In this document: in pieces, positions 19,701 to 28,352 of the stretch
How the letters are laid out: each line of letters starts with the position of its first letter
How positions within the stretch are numbered: the stretch's first letter is position 1
Assembly: GCA_910589395.1 (NCBI GenBank)
Contig: CAJUTL010000010.1
Span: 1 to 64,000, forward strand
Direction of reading: 5' to 3'
Length of the DNA stretch: 64,000 bases
Source of the DNA: an uncultured Oscillospiraceae bacterium
GTDB taxonomy: Bacteria > Bacillota_A > Clostridia > Oscillospirales > Acutalibacteraceae
Program-made: the position numbers and the translations under genes
Notes under the pieces: model-generated
What the model saw: only the letters and a program-made list of their open reading frames with translations
Database searches by the model: none
Told to the model about the DNA's origin: nothing

Positions 19701-21346
19701 CCGCCGGGTTCACTGATCACGGGGGCCGCCACCGCTTCCTGAACGGCGTCTGCTGTCAGGGAACGCAGCGAAGCCACAGACAACACCTTTGAGTTCCCGG
19801 AATGATGCGGGTCCTGAATATCCTTTTCTACCGCATGTTCCATCAAAATGCTCTCGATCTGCCGGGGAGAAAGCTCCTTCTGATAGGTTTTCAGCATCGC
19901 GGCAGCGGCGGCAACGTGGGGCGTTGCCATGGAAGTGCCGCTTTTTTCCGTGTAACCCTCCCCTTTTTGGCAGCTGAGGACTTCACTGCCCGGCGCCCAG
20001 AGATCCACCGCATCGCCATAGTTGGAATAGTCTGCGTAAAGCCCGGTCTTTTCCAGCGCGCCCACCGTGATCGCCTCGGAATATCTCGCAGGCGCTGTCA
20101 GGCCCGCATCCAGGCTTTCGTTGCCGGCCGCTACCACTACAGAAATATTGTGAGAAACCGCCTCCAGCATTGCTTCCCGTTCCAGCTCACGTTTTCCATA
20201 CCCACCCAGGCTCAGGTTGATTACATCGCAATTCCGCTGTATGGAGAAAAGCATTCCGTTATAAATGGAAAGTTCTGTTCCATACCCATTCATATCCAAA
20301 ACTCTTACCGGCAAAATTTTCACATTGGGCAAGGTGCAGTCTACAATAATGCCGGAAACATGGGTGCCATGGCCATTCAGATCATTAGAAGAAGTTCCGT
20401 TCTCTATAAAGCATTCGTTCACCGGAATAACACGATCCTTCAAAAACTCATGCTTCGCGTATACTCCTGTGTCCACAACTGCCACAACAACTTCCTCAAG
20501 GCCCGTGTTCGTCTGCAAATACTCGTTGTAGGTATCGGCTTCAATAAAGTCCGCACCCCAGGAATTGTGGGTCTCCGCCACGGATACCACCGTGTCCGGC
20601 TCCACATACTCCACGCCTTCTGTCAGCAGCAGCTTTTCATGGGCGCTTCTGGCCTCCTCCTCTGTTTCGTACTGCAGCACATGCAGGCTTCGAAACCCGG
20701 AGATCTCCTTGACCGCACCGTAGGTCTCAAGTTCCTCTTCCTCACTTTTCACAATAAGGCGCTTTGTCTGATAAGGCTTTGTCAACAGTACCTTGTCTTC
20801 CACGGCCTCGGTTTCATATCCAAAAAAATCTGCCATGGTATCCAGGGGAACATACAGGGTTCCGTCGATCAGCTCGGGCTCGGTACTCAAAGCGCAAAGA
20901 CCTTCCTTTTCGCCCTCGCTGACGATGGCTTTCGCTTCTCCGTGCGTAAAGGCGATCTCCCCTTCCTCTGTCTGCACGGTGGCTGTGCCGGTGCGGCGGT
21001 CAAAGGAAACCTTCGCCTCCTCCCGCTCTGCCAAAGCCCGTACCGGCAGCATGAGAATATCGTCTTTTGTGACCGGCGTGACCTCCCGGTTTTCCACTAC
21101 CGGCTGCACTTCGCCGTCCACCACCATTTCAGACTCTCCTACCTCCAGGCAGATTCCGGAAATGTAGTCGTCCTCCATGGTTTCTCCCAGCAACTCACTT
21201 ACCGCCGAGGAAAACTCCTCGAATCCCAGCCATTCCGACTCCTGCCCTGCCGCAGGAAGCTCACCCTTTTCCGCAAAAGCGGATACAGGTATCGTTAGCA
21301 GAAGTATCGCTACCGTCAAAACAATGCTTAAGATCCTCTTTTTCAT
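16793..21346 (-). CDS. Surface subtilisin-like (S8) serine protease with SLH domains
   Basis: 1517 residues. Signal peptide 1-25. Residues ~70-190 resemble a copper-amine-oxidase-N type stalk module. The S8 domain follows, with the triad Asp292 ('VVDTGV'), His326 ('NGHGTHVSG') and Ser472 ('SGTSMATPH') and the oxyanion residue Asn409. After it come two CHB_HEX_C-like modules ('EIRYTLDGSDP', 'DIYYTLDGSIP'), a Big_2-type Ig module, a Cys-pair module ('YWTCSICDG', 'KACTVCH') and three SLH repeats (~1333-1517). All catalytic residues are present, so it should be an active cell-surface protease, perhaps for nutrition or processing of neighbouring surface proteins. GGAGG lies 12 bases before the ATG. 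The SLH part closely resembles that of the M6 protease, including shared DNA stretches. Confidence 0.92.
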   Translation of the reverse strand: MKKRILSIVLTVAILLLTIPVSAFAEKGELPAAGQESEWLGFEEFSSAVSELLGETMEDDYISGICLEVGESEMVVDGEVQPVVENREVTPVTKDDILMLPVRALAEREEAKVSFDRRTGTATVQTEEGEIAFTHGEAKAIVSEGEKEGLCALSTEPELIDGTLYVPLDTMADFFGYETEAVEDKVLLTKPYQTKRLIVKSEEEELETYGAVKEISGFRSLHVLQYETEEEARSAHEKLLLTEGVEYVEPDTVVSVAETHNSWGADFIEADTYNEYLQTNTGLEEVVVAVVDTGVYAKHEFLKDRVIPVNECFIENGTSSNDLNGHGTHVSGIIVDCTLPNVKILPVRVLDMNGYGTELSIYNGMLFSIQRNCDVINLSLGGYGKRELEREAMLEAVSHNISVVVAAGNESLDAGLTAPARYSEAITVGALEKTGLYADYSNYGDAVDLWAPGSEVLSCQKGEGYTEKSGTSMATPHVAAAAAMLKTYQKELSPRQIESILMEHAVEKDIQDPHHSGNSKVLSVASLRSLTADAVQEAVAAPVISEPGGYYQEDLTVSITCDTPGAEIRYTLDGSDPVESGRVYTGPVKLQGSARFRVQAFKPGCIDSYQVEETYFISEYPESLHYKNYNYYDTWTYTYPDENVKCLKVTFDEQTYLPFPAPSEEGLRSGPYFDARLWKYGLYLYDKEKQPVNNEFAEIERTHFIHEELQGKSVIVSGNSFSMRLNFPLTGSDYGFKVKSVEPIYEERLSPPEFVTPCGNIYWPWSSFSKVMIMGPSEIDYAENKSVTLRSAENADIYYTLDGSIPTRNSLKYTGPILLDEPKKIRAKAFKNGYTESAAVSETYYSSKYPESLHNVKREYYFIDAWNWEAPLGVKYIGITFDESTDLGEEGSPYALDLQVFPNVKDFLGYDPTVFYGTELAGQTIYIKGNNFRLVCGAYWPEGTNSAYGYKIKDIQYYYNENDIVPIESIKISGPSTLLVGEEAQLSAEVTPPDANSGLFWRKLSSSSMLKSNCAEIDKNGVITGKQPGQIVVVATSGLVNSVCNPGSPLDWPNYSYNGMYKGIAIKENPDYAGSPTPAVLTKAPKAKTGLKYTGEGQVLIEPGEAAGGTLLYSQSENGEYSQRLPVNTDADTYTVWYKIKGDETHTDLAPASLPVTIAKADRPVLPENISVPNGTELTSIALPVGWFWQEPDKELSVGANTVSVEYWDTKNFAQTRFTITVTMAPLAHLHEMTKTEAKAASCTAEGNLAYWTCSICDGIFLDEQGTTEVSLAEVTLEKLPHTPGAWTVVTPATAAQDGLKQKACTVCHTVLETEVIPKGEQPVPPAPGPVEPDPPAPEKLPFVDVKENSWYYDAVRYVYFNSLMAGTAETLFSPEASTTRGMIVTILWRLEGKPESGVPMTFTDVRPGTYYQEAIAWAAEQGIVAGRSEKIFAPDDPITRQELAAILHRYAGSPEAGSALDRFADSSAASKYAKPALSWAVEAGVLSGKGNGILDPKGRSTRAEAASMLMRYCGIK

Positions 21347-21375
21347 TCTGTCAATTTTCCTCCATTTGTAGCCTT

Positions 21376-21425
21376 CAGCCGCTTTCCGGGTATTTCCCAG
21401 ACCCGGGCGCGAAAGTCACCGGCTG
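21376..21425 (-). other. Structured 5' leader of the S8 protease gene
   Basis: Between promoter and start codon the RNA can fold as nested stems: an outer cagccg/cggctg (21376-21381 with 21420-21425) and an inner ccgggt/acccgg (21386-21391 with 21401-21406). I could not match it to a known riboswitch class. Confidence 0.35.
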
Positions 21426-21441
21426 ATTTTCTTGCCATAAT

Positions 21442-21471
21442 ACTATATAATAAACGCTCAAAAAAAGTCAA
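21442..21471 (-). promoter_or_regulatory. Promoter of the S8 protease gene
   Basis: Minus strand TTGACT, 18-base spacer, TATAGT, about 95 bases before the ATG. Confidence 0.65.
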
Positions 21472-21587
21472 TAAGTTTCCTGCGCAATTTCCCTGTAAAG
21501 AATTGTTTTCAGCTTTCCATATTTTTCCTTAAGTTTTTTTAGAGTGCGCCCTTAAAACAGCAAAAGCAAAATTTTTTCAAAAAAGAC

Positions 21588-21616
21588 TTGCAAAATTTTC
21601 TCCCATATGCTATTAT
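21588..21616 (+). promoter_or_regulatory. Promoter of tRNA-Ala
   Basis: TTGCAA, 17-base spacer, TATTAT, ending 31 bases before the mature tRNA. Confidence 0.65.
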
Positions 21617-21647
21617 CTTAGAGCACCAAAAAGTGCATGTCCTATTT

Positions 21648-21723
21648 GGGGGTGTAGCTCAGCTGGGAGAGCGCCTGAATGGCATTCAGGAGGTCAACGG
21701 TTCGATCCCGTCCATCTCCACCA
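21648..21723 (+). tRNA. tRNA-Ala (anticodon GGC)
   Basis: A full cloverleaf: a 7-bp acceptor (GGGGGTG with CATCTCC, two G-U pairs), the D-arm 'agctcagctgggagagc', an anticodon stem CCTGA/TCAGG with loop ATGGCAT, the T-arm with GGTTCGATCCC, discriminator A and an encoded CCA. Anticodon GGC reads GCC/GCU alanine codons, and GCC is heavily used in this window. Confidence 0.96.
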
Positions 21724-21724
21724 A

Positions 21725-21757
21725 TAAAAAAGGTCACCGGTAGGTGACTTTTTTTAT
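21725..21757 (+). terminator. Terminator of tRNA-Ala
   Basis: Stem aaaaggtcacc/ggtgactttt with a GGTA loop, closed by a run of T. Confidence 0.88.
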
Positions 21758-21759
21758 TT

Positions 21760-22276
21760 GCTAAAATGACGGCGAGAGAAGTGCTGTGGTTTGAACACCG
21801 GGCGCAGATCGCTGGAAAAGCAGGCTTTGCTGCCGCAAAGAATCCCGTCCTTTGGCCTTTTACTCAGAAATCAAGGCCAAGATTCTTCGTCACTGCGTTC
21901 CTCAGGATGACAAGAGGGGACTAGCTGCTAAATTAGAGTTTGGCAATTGTCCGCTTACTCCTCTCTTGTCATCCTGAACGAAGTGAAGGATCTCGTTCTT
22001 TGGCTCTTTACGCAGAAATTATGGATGAGATCCTTCGTCAAGAAAGCTATAGCTTTCTTGACGAAGGATAACAAAAAGGAAAGCTCACCCTTCTCCAACA
22101 ACTAAACCAACGACTAATAACACCAAACTATAATTTATTCCCCAACCTTGTCCTTTCTTTCAGGCATTATAGCGCTGTTACTATCTAGGAGCCAACATTC
22201 AGAGTCAAAAAGAGCTTGTTTCTTCCACGGAACAAGCTTTTTCTGTTTTGCGGCAAGGCGGGGCGGCCTCTTTTTT
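21760..22276. repeat. Intergenic stretch with two family A palindromes
   Basis: No gene is supported. A family A element with a shortened left arm lies at about 21838-21914 and a second copy at about 21966-22075. In the second copy the right arm carries an inserted stem-loop (aagaaagctatagctttctt) in place of the usual end. A family C-like palindrome (taaattagagttt) lies between them at about 21932-21945. The open frame at 22148-22360 has no codon or start support. Confidence 0.75.
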
Positions 22277-24499
22277 CTATCCCCTGCGATATTCTCCCGG
22301 GGTGATACCTACAATGCGCTTGAAGCTTCGGCTGAAGCTGGAGGCGTTGGCGTAGCCTAGCTGCTGGGAGATCTCTTCCAGCGTAATGTTTGTTTGTGAT
22401 AAAAGCGCCTGGGCCTTTTGCGCCTTTTTCTCGGAGACATATTGCTGGAAGGTTACCTGATAGCATTTCTTAAAATAGGCGCTCAGGTTGGAGACCTGCA
22501 TATAATAATGCTCTGCCACCTCCGCAATGGAGAAATTCGGGTCCAGAAAATGCTCGTCCACATAGGCCTTGATCCCCCGGCGATGGGTGTTGACAGACCG
22601 GACCTCCTGCTCGAACATTGCTGACAGCTTTCTTTCCTGATCTGACAGCATCTGGACCATTTGGCTGGCGGAACAGAGCTCTGGGCCGTCTGCCTCCCAG
22701 GCGGAGGCTCCCTCAGGATCGGGGTCAACGCTTTGAAACACGAACATTGCCTGGCCGAAAATCAGCTTTGTGATGGCAATGGGAGTAGTCGTTGAGGAAA
22801 GGAGGCGAACGATGGAGCCCACCGCCTGGTGCACTCTCTCCATATCCCGGCAGTCCACCGCGTGGGTAAGCTCGTAAATGGCGCCGAAGGGCCGGGGAAG
22901 CTCCGGCGTTTCCGCACCGGAAAGCTGTTCCGCCTCTGAGATGGAATAGTCCGGTAAATTCCTGACTAAGGCCGAATCGAGAAATTGATGAAGCAGCTTG
23001 ACATTTTCTTCCGCTTCAAAAATATCCTCTCCGCTTTTTCCCACCACCGCGTAAAAGGGGCGAATTCCTTTCATTTCAGGCAAGCCGAATACCTCTCGCC
23101 GCAAAAATTCCTCCAAACTGTCAAAGAGCGGCTTTTCCACCTCCTTTGCCATACTGACCAGACAAAAGAAAGCGCTTTTTTCCATACAGGCCGAAAATAC
23201 GATCTGTATTTTTCCGGAGTCCATTCCACGAAAATGCCGGTTCAGTTTATCCACAACGGAAAGCACCGGGCGCTTTGAGGTTTCCCCGTTCTCCCGCGCC
23301 AGAATAAAAACCGGAAGTAAGGCTCTGCGGTACAGGTCAATTTCCAGGCGTTCTTCCATATCGGACAGATCATTGACCTCCTGAATGCTTCCCGAGAGGA
23401 ACTCATAGAGAAACAAGGACTTATAGTTTTCCCGGTATGCCTGCAGCGTCAGCTTCAGCTTGCTGTTACGGCGCTGCATCTGGGAGATCCCGCTTTGAAG
23501 CCGTTCGTATTCCGAGCCTCCGCGCGCATTTTCCGGAAGGCCCGGCACTTCACCGATCTCCTTCAAAATTCGGAGAAGGGGCCTGTAATTTGTGCGGAGG
23601 ATGATCAGCATAGCGGCTATCCCGGCTGTGATAATCAGCAAAACAATAGCAATGGTAAGCCTGTGCAAACGATCCAATTCCCGATAAAGCAGTTCCTTTC
23701 CTTCAAAAACCTGATAAGTGAGTCCCAGCGACTTGCATTTTCCCGTATAAGTAATATAGGCATCTTCCTCCACCCCGGCGCGCTGTTTTCGCACCGCGCC
23801 CCACATCTCTTCCTCCGACAGGGCCGAGGAAGACGAAAGGTAGATCGTGTCCGCGTCATACAGTAAATAATTGCGGGATTCTCCGCAGAACTCGGAAAGA
23901 AAATCACGCACCCCGCTTTCTGGAATAAAAAATATCACGCTGCCCATTTTCCCGGACAACGGATAGGTCAAAACCAGCATGGGCTGTGGTTGAGTCTGGT
24001 TGTAAATATTGTAATAAAAATCGGGAGCCAAAAAGACCGAAGGAGCTGTGGAGCTAAGCTCCAGCAGCTCCTTTTCTTCCTCCTTATGAAATCTGTATAA
24101 AACGCTTTGAAAGTATTCCAGACTGATCGTTCCCGTGGGAGAATAGATCTGCCCTCTTTCCGGCTGGTACAGCAGCACCGTTTCCACCAGCTCGCTGCGG
24201 CCTCTGACCGCTTTCAACAGATTTTTTATCTGCCGAGAATAGAGATACGTGCCGGACTCCTCCCGTGCTATGTTTTGAATAGAGCTTTTCAGTTCAAGAG
24301 AAGCTCCGAACATTTTCAGAAATTCCTCGTCCAGCCGCTCTACCGCCCGCTGTGAGGGCTCGGTGAGCCCGTCTTCGATCACATGGTTTAGAACCTCATA
24401 ATTCTGCGGATAAAAGAAAGCAAGGATCACCACCACGGGAAGAATTGTGACCCCCAAAAACACAAAAATAATTTTCCACAGTACAGAGCTTCCCTTCAT
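22277..24499 (-). CDS. Membrane-bound AraC family regulator
   Basis: About 740 residues from the ATG at 24499; a promoter at 24545-24573 excludes the longer reading. Membrane helix 1 lies at residues ~8-30, then an extracellular sensor region of about 250 residues, then helix 2 ('LTIAIVLLIITAGIAAMLIIL'), a cytoplasmic linker and a C-terminal AraC double helix-turn-helix of about 100 residues ('SIAEVAEHYYMQVSNLSAYF', 'EEISQQLGYANASSFSRSFK'). This single-protein sensor-regulator design is typical beside LplB/YtcP/LipO-type sugar importers in Firmicutes, and here it is divergent from exactly that set. It probably senses an extracellular oligosaccharide, directly or through the binding protein, and activates the importer; the ligand is unknown. 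Confidence 0.88.
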   Translation of the reverse strand: MKGSSVLWKIIFVFLGVTILPVVVILAFFYPQNYEVLNHVIEDGLTEPSQRAVERLDEEFLKMFGASLELKSSIQNIAREESGTYLYSRQIKNLLKAVRGRSELVETVLLYQPERGQIYSPTGTISLEYFQSVLYRFHKEEEKELLELSSTAPSVFLAPDFYYNIYNQTQPQPMLVLTYPLSGKMGSVIFFIPESGVRDFLSEFCGESRNYLLYDADTIYLSSSSALSEEEMWGAVRKQRAGVEEDAYITYTGKCKSLGLTYQVFEGKELLYRELDRLHRLTIAIVLLIITAGIAAMLIILRTNYRPLLRILKEIGEVPGLPENARGGSEYERLQSGISQMQRRNSKLKLTLQAYRENYKSLFLYEFLSGSIQEVNDLSDMEERLEIDLYRRALLPVFILARENGETSKRPVLSVVDKLNRHFRGMDSGKIQIVFSACMEKSAFFCLVSMAKEVEKPLFDSLEEFLRREVFGLPEMKGIRPFYAVVGKSGEDIFEAEENVKLLHQFLDSALVRNLPDYSISEAEQLSGAETPELPRPFGAIYELTHAVDCRDMERVHQAVGSIVRLLSSTTTPIAITKLIFGQAMFVFQSVDPDPEGASAWEADGPELCSASQMVQMLSDQERKLSAMFEQEVRSVNTHRRGIKAYVDEHFLDPNFSIAEVAEHYYMQVSNLSAYFKKCYQVTFQQYVSEKKAQKAQALLSQTNITLEEISQQLGYANASSFSRSFKRIVGITPGEYRRG

Positions 24500-24544
24500 T
24501 TCCAACCTGCCTTTCTCCAAAACCACCATAATTCCAACAATTAT

Positions 24545-24573
24545 ATTATTGCAATATGCCCCTTTTTTGTCAA
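24545..24573 (-). promoter_or_regulatory. Promoter of the AraC regulator gene
   Basis: Minus strand TTGACA, 17-base spacer, AATAAT (a TATAAT overlaps it with longer spacing), 45 bases before the chosen start codon. Confidence 0.65.
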
Positions 24574-24792
24574 TACTTCCATCTCTTTCTCCAATCATAC
24601 AATATTTATATCTCTATAAGTATTGTGCAGCCAACCTTAAGAATTTCAGAAAGACCCACCTGTCAGCATGGCTTTCAAGACATTTTTCGCGCTATAAATA
24701 ATGTTGATTGCAAAACCTCGACTATCTGCGCTAAAATTTGGTCAGTTAAGAAAATTTTTTGGCAAATCTGCCAGAAGAAAGGCGGGCATTTT

Positions 24793-25734
24793 ATGAAGAA
24801 AAAAACAGACGACCCCAGCAGAGCAACAGCCGATTCCCTTTGGAAGAGGTGCTTTCAATGCAAGGAGCTGTTTTTGTTCCTGCTTCCGGCCATTCTGCTG
24901 ATTCTGGTATTCAACTATTTCCCCATGTATGGCATTCTCATGGCGTTTCAGAATTTTGTGCCCAGCAAAGGAATTTGGGGAAGCTCTTTTGTGGGGCTTC
25001 AGCAGTTTGAACGTTTTTTCAGCCTTCCCACCTTCGGAAGCCTGATCGGAAACACGGTAAAAATCAGCCTGCTTTCCCTGGCGGTCAATTTTCCTATTCC
25101 CATTCTTTTAGCGCTTCTATTAAACCAGATTCGAGGAGAACGAACCAAAAAGGCGGCGCAAACCTTTGTTTATATGCCCCACTTCATTTCCGTGGTGGTG
25201 GCGGTGGGTATGATAAACGTGCTGCTTTCCCCCGCTGGCGGCATTTACGGCGGCGTCTGCAAGGCCCTTGGCATAAAGGCCGTTAACCTGTTCAGCAAGC
25301 CCGGGGCTTTTCAATGGATCTATGTTTTATCGGACACCTGGCAGCACGCGGGCTGGAACTCCATTATTTACCTTGCCGCCCTTTCCAGTGTAGATCCTTC
25401 TCTGTATGAGGCCGCAACGGTAGACGGGGCCAACCGGCTGCAAAAGATCTTTCACATCGATATCCCCGCCCTGATCCCCACCATGGTCATTCTGCTGATC
25501 CTGAATACCGGAAATGTGCTCAGTGTGGGCTTTGAAAAGATCTTCCTCATGCAAAACTCTGCCAACATAGGCGTTTCCGAAGTAATTTCCACCTATGTTT
25601 ACAAGATCGGCTTGAAATCCGCCCAATACAGCTTTTCCGCGGCGGTAGGGCTCTTTAACACCCTGATAAACTTTGTAGTGCTGCTTCTGGTAAATCAAAT
25701 CAGTAAAAAGGTTGCGGACACCAGCCTTTGGTAA
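24793..25734 (+). CDS. ABC sugar transporter permease, LplB-like
   Basis: 313 residues with about six membrane helices and the binding-protein-dependent permease EAA loop ('YEAATVDGANRLQKIFHIDI'). The sequence style ('NYFPMYGILMAFQNF', 'RFFSLPTFGSLIGNT') is that of the LplB group, which imports oligosaccharides or complex-carbohydrate fragments. The ATG at 24793 has GAAAGGCGGG upstream; the in-frame extension to 24556 is non-coding upstream DNA. It is first of three importer genes. No ATPase is encoded here, as is usual for this group, which borrows a shared MsmX-type ATPase. No strong -35 box is visible upstream, which would suit activator-dependent expression. Confidence 0.9.
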   Translation: MKKKTDDPSRATADSLWKRCFQCKELFLFLLPAILLILVFNYFPMYGILMAFQNFVPSKGIWGSSFVGLQQFERFFSLPTFGSLIGNTVKISLLSLAVNFPIPILLALLLNQIRGERTKKAAQTFVYMPHFISVVVAVGMINVLLSPAGGIYGGVCKALGIKAVNLFSKPGAFQWIYVLSDTWQHAGWNSIIYLAALSSVDPSLYEAATVDGANRLQKIFHIDIPALIPTMVILLILNTGNVLSVGFEKIFLMQNSANIGVSEVISTYVYKIGLKSAQYSFSAAVGLFNTLINFVVLLLVNQISKKVADTSLW

Positions 25735-25752
25735 TGGAAAGGAGAAAACGAA

Positions 25753-26649
25753 ATGGCACAAAAAAGCGCGGTTCTCAAAAAGAAACAGCTTTCCGATATT
25801 TTGATCGACCTTTTCGTTTACGGGGCCATTGCCTTGACCGTGATCGCCGCGGCATACCCCGTCTACTTCGTATGTATCGCCTCTGTGAGCAGCCCCACGG
25901 CGGTTTCCCGGGGAGAGGTTCTGCTTCTTCCCAAGGAGATCAATTTCCGGGCCTACCAGGAGGTTTTTCAGGACGCCAGAGTGTGGCTGGGCTACCGGAA
26001 CACCATTTTTTATACTCTGGCCGGAACGGCATTGAGCCTGGTATTTACCATTCCCGCCTCCTTCTCTCTTTCCCGGAAAGAGCTGCCCTTCCGGCAGGGA
26101 CTGATGTTTTTCTTTACCTTTACCATGTTTTTCAGCGGCGGGCTGATTCCCACCTATTTTCTCATGCAAAACCTGAACCTGGTAAACACGGTATGGGTAA
26201 TGATCCTGCCCTTCTCCGTCAGCGTGTATAACCTGATCGTGACCCGCACATTTTTCCAGAATTCGATCCCGGAGGATCTATTCGAGGCGGCACGAATCGA
26301 TGGGTGCAGCTATACCCGATTTCTCTTCCAGATCGTTCTTCCCCTTTCCAAGGCCATTATCGCGGTGATCGGGCTCTATTACGCCGTGTGGTACTGGAAT
26401 GAATATATGCGGGCCCTTATTTATGTACAGGACAAAAACCTGATTCCTTTGCAGCTGGTGCTGCGAAATATTCTGGTAGAAAATCAGGCCCTGGAGGGAT
26501 CCTCACTGGGCGCTGAATCCAGAAGGCAGCTGGTGGATCTGCTGAAGTACGCTTTGATCGTGGTTTCCACCCTTCCTATGCTGATTTTGTATCCGCTTTT
26601 ACAGAAATATTTTGAAAAAGGTGTGATGATCGGCTCCATTAAGGGCTGA
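25753..26649 (+). CDS. ABC sugar transporter permease, YtcP-like
   Basis: 298 residues and about six membrane helices, with the EAA loop 'EDLFEAARIDGCSYTRFLFQ'. It resembles the YtcP/AraQ-type second permease that forms a heterodimer with LplB-like proteins in the membrane. GGAAAGGAG precedes the ATG, and the gene follows the first permease by 18 bases in a clear operon. The conserved ending '...LPMLILYPLLQKYFEKGVMIGSIKG' is complete, so the gene is full length. Confidence 0.9.
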   Translation: MAQKSAVLKKKQLSDILIDLFVYGAIALTVIAAAYPVYFVCIASVSSPTAVSRGEVLLLPKEINFRAYQEVFQDARVWLGYRNTIFYTLAGTALSLVFTIPASFSLSRKELPFRQGLMFFFTFTMFFSGGLIPTYFLMQNLNLVNTVWVMILPFSVSVYNLIVTRTFFQNSIPEDLFEAARIDGCSYTRFLFQIVLPLSKAIIAVIGLYYAVWYWNEYMRALIYVQDKNLIPLQLVLRNILVENQALEGSSLGAESRRQLVDLLKYALIVVSTLPMLILYPLLQKYFEKGVMIGSIKG

Positions 26650-26696
26650 TACTATAAAAAGCTTGTATTCCTACAAGCCCCCAAAAAGGAGATGTC

Positions 26697-28352
26697 ATGA
26701 TGAAAAAGCACAGAAAACAATCCCTGACACGCCTGATATCCCTGATGATATCGGCACTTCTGGTAGTTTCGCTGCTGGCAGGCTGCGGCACAAGCACCGG
26801 AAACAGCTCCAACGCATCGAGCACGCCTGCTTCCAGCAAGACCGCCTCCACAAACGAGGAGCCGGGACAGGAATCTGTTACCCTTACCGCCATTGCCTGC
26901 CTGAGCGATAAGACCATCGAGCCCAATGAAATGCCCTCCATTCAGGAAATCGAAACCAACACCGGGATCCATGTGGAATGGGAAACCATTCATTCCGCCG
27001 ACAGCTGGAATGAGCGTAAAGCGCTGGTTTTGGCCGGTGGAGACTTGCCGGATATGTTTTTCGGGCAGGTCACACTTCTGGCCTCGGACGTTATCAACAA
27101 CAAAGAGCTGTTTACCGAGTTGACTCCCCTGCTGGACAAGGCCCCCAACGTACAAAAAATGTTTGAGGAAGAGTCCGGGCTTAAGAGCATGGTCACCATG
27201 GAGGACGGCTCTGTGATGTTCCTGCCCTCCCGGATGCCCCTGCGCCCCAAAACCTTGACGAATGTATTTATCAATCAGGATTGGCTGGACACCCTGGGAC
27301 TTTCCATGCCCACCACCACGGACGAGCTGGTCACCGTGCTGGAAGCCTTCCGGGACAAGGATCCTAACGGAAACGGTATTCAGGACGAAATTCCCATGGG
27401 AGGGATCGGCGCTGAGTACAACAATAATCCGCTCACCGCTCTGCTGGGCGCTTTTGGCGTGACCTACAACGAATTTTCCTACAACAATGAATTCCTTATG
27501 ATCAAGGACGGCAGCCTGCATTTCGTACCTACCATGGAGGAATACAAGGAATGCCTGATTTTCCTGAACGATTTGTTTGAAAAGGGACTGATCGATCCTG
27601 AAGCCCTTACACAGGACAGCTCTCAGTATTACGCAAAAATGGGCGCTACCGATCCGCAAATTGTCGGAGTTGGCTCCGCCTGGACTATTTCCGGCGGCAT
27701 AGGAGACGCGAACAAGGATTCCTACGCCACTATGCCTCCGCTGAAGGGGCCCCACGGAGACCAGCTGTGGAGCTCGAACCCCACAACTTTGGCGGCCGTA
27801 CAGTGCAGCTGGGCTATGTCCGCTACCTGCAGCAATAAAGAAGCCGCCATGAAATACGTCAACGAATTCTATAACCCTGAAACAGGCGTGCAGTTCTACT
27901 TTGGCTCCTATGGCGTCAGCCTGGAAAAACAGAACGACGGCATGATCCAGGTGCTGGAAAGCGGCGATCCTGAGCTTCCCTTTGACGCATGGCTGTGGAA
28001 AAACGGCTTTGGAGACCGAGGACCCTACTACATCAGCCAAGAGTTTGACAAAAAGCTGATCCCCAACAGCTGGGCAGAAGAAAAGGTTCAGATCGACGCC
28101 ATCTACACGCCCTATATCCCCTCTGAGGACGAGATTTATCCTGCTGTGCTCTACAGCGCCGAGGACAACGCGGAGCTGAGCATTTTGCAAACCGATATTC
28201 AGAACATCACCGATCAGAATTTTGCCAGGTGGGTCGGCGGCGAGGGCGATATCAACGCCGAATGGGACAATTACCTGGCCTCTCTGGAAAATGTGGGCCT
28301 TTCCCGGGCCATGGAGATCTACAACAAATACTGGGAAAATTCCAAAAAGTAA
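26697..28352 (+). CDS. Sugar-binding lipoprotein of the ABC importer
   Basis: 551 residues. The leader ends in a lipobox LAGC with the modified cysteine at residue 30, so it is a membrane-anchored extracellular lipoprotein. After a Ser/Thr-rich linker comes a large solute-binding fold of the LipO family ('NTGIHVEWETIH', 'GGDLPDMFFG', 'FRDKDPNGNGIQDEIPMGG'; the DPNGNGIQDE stretch resembles a calcium-binding loop). AAAGGAG precedes two adjacent ATG codons at 26697 and 26700. As third gene of the importer it delivers substrate to the two permeases. The ligand is probably an oligosaccharide but cannot be specified. Confidence 0.92.
   Translation: MMKKHRKQSLTRLISLMISALLVVSLLAGCGTSTGNSSNASSTPASSKTASTNEEPGQESVTLTAIACLSDKTIEPNEMPSIQEIETNTGIHVEWETIHSADSWNERKALVLAGGDLPDMFFGQVTLLASDVINNKELFTELTPLLDKAPNVQKMFEEESGLKSMVTMEDGSVMFLPSRMPLRPKTLTNVFINQDWLDTLGLSMPTTTDELVTVLEAFRDKDPNGNGIQDEIPMGGIGAEYNNNPLTALLGAFGVTYNEFSYNNEFLMIKDGSLHFVPTMEEYKECLIFLNDLFEKGLIDPEALTQDSSQYYAKMGATDPQIVGVGSAWTISGGIGDANKDSYATMPPLKGPHGDQLWSSNPTTLAAVQCSWAMSATCSNKEAAMKYVNEFYNPETGVQFYFGSYGVSLEKQNDGMIQVLESGDPELPFDAWLWKNGFGDRGPYYISQEFDKKLIPNSWAEEKVQIDAIYTPYIPSEDEIYPAVLYSAEDNAELSILQTDIQNITDQNFARWVGGEGDINAEWDNYLASLENVGLSRAMEIYNKYWENSKK

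Noticed and set aside
24556..24792. 79-codon N-terminal extension of the first permease
   Set aside because: No ribosome-binding site at 24556; a good one precedes the ATG at 24793, where the family's N-terminus begins, and the region holds the divergent regulator promoter.
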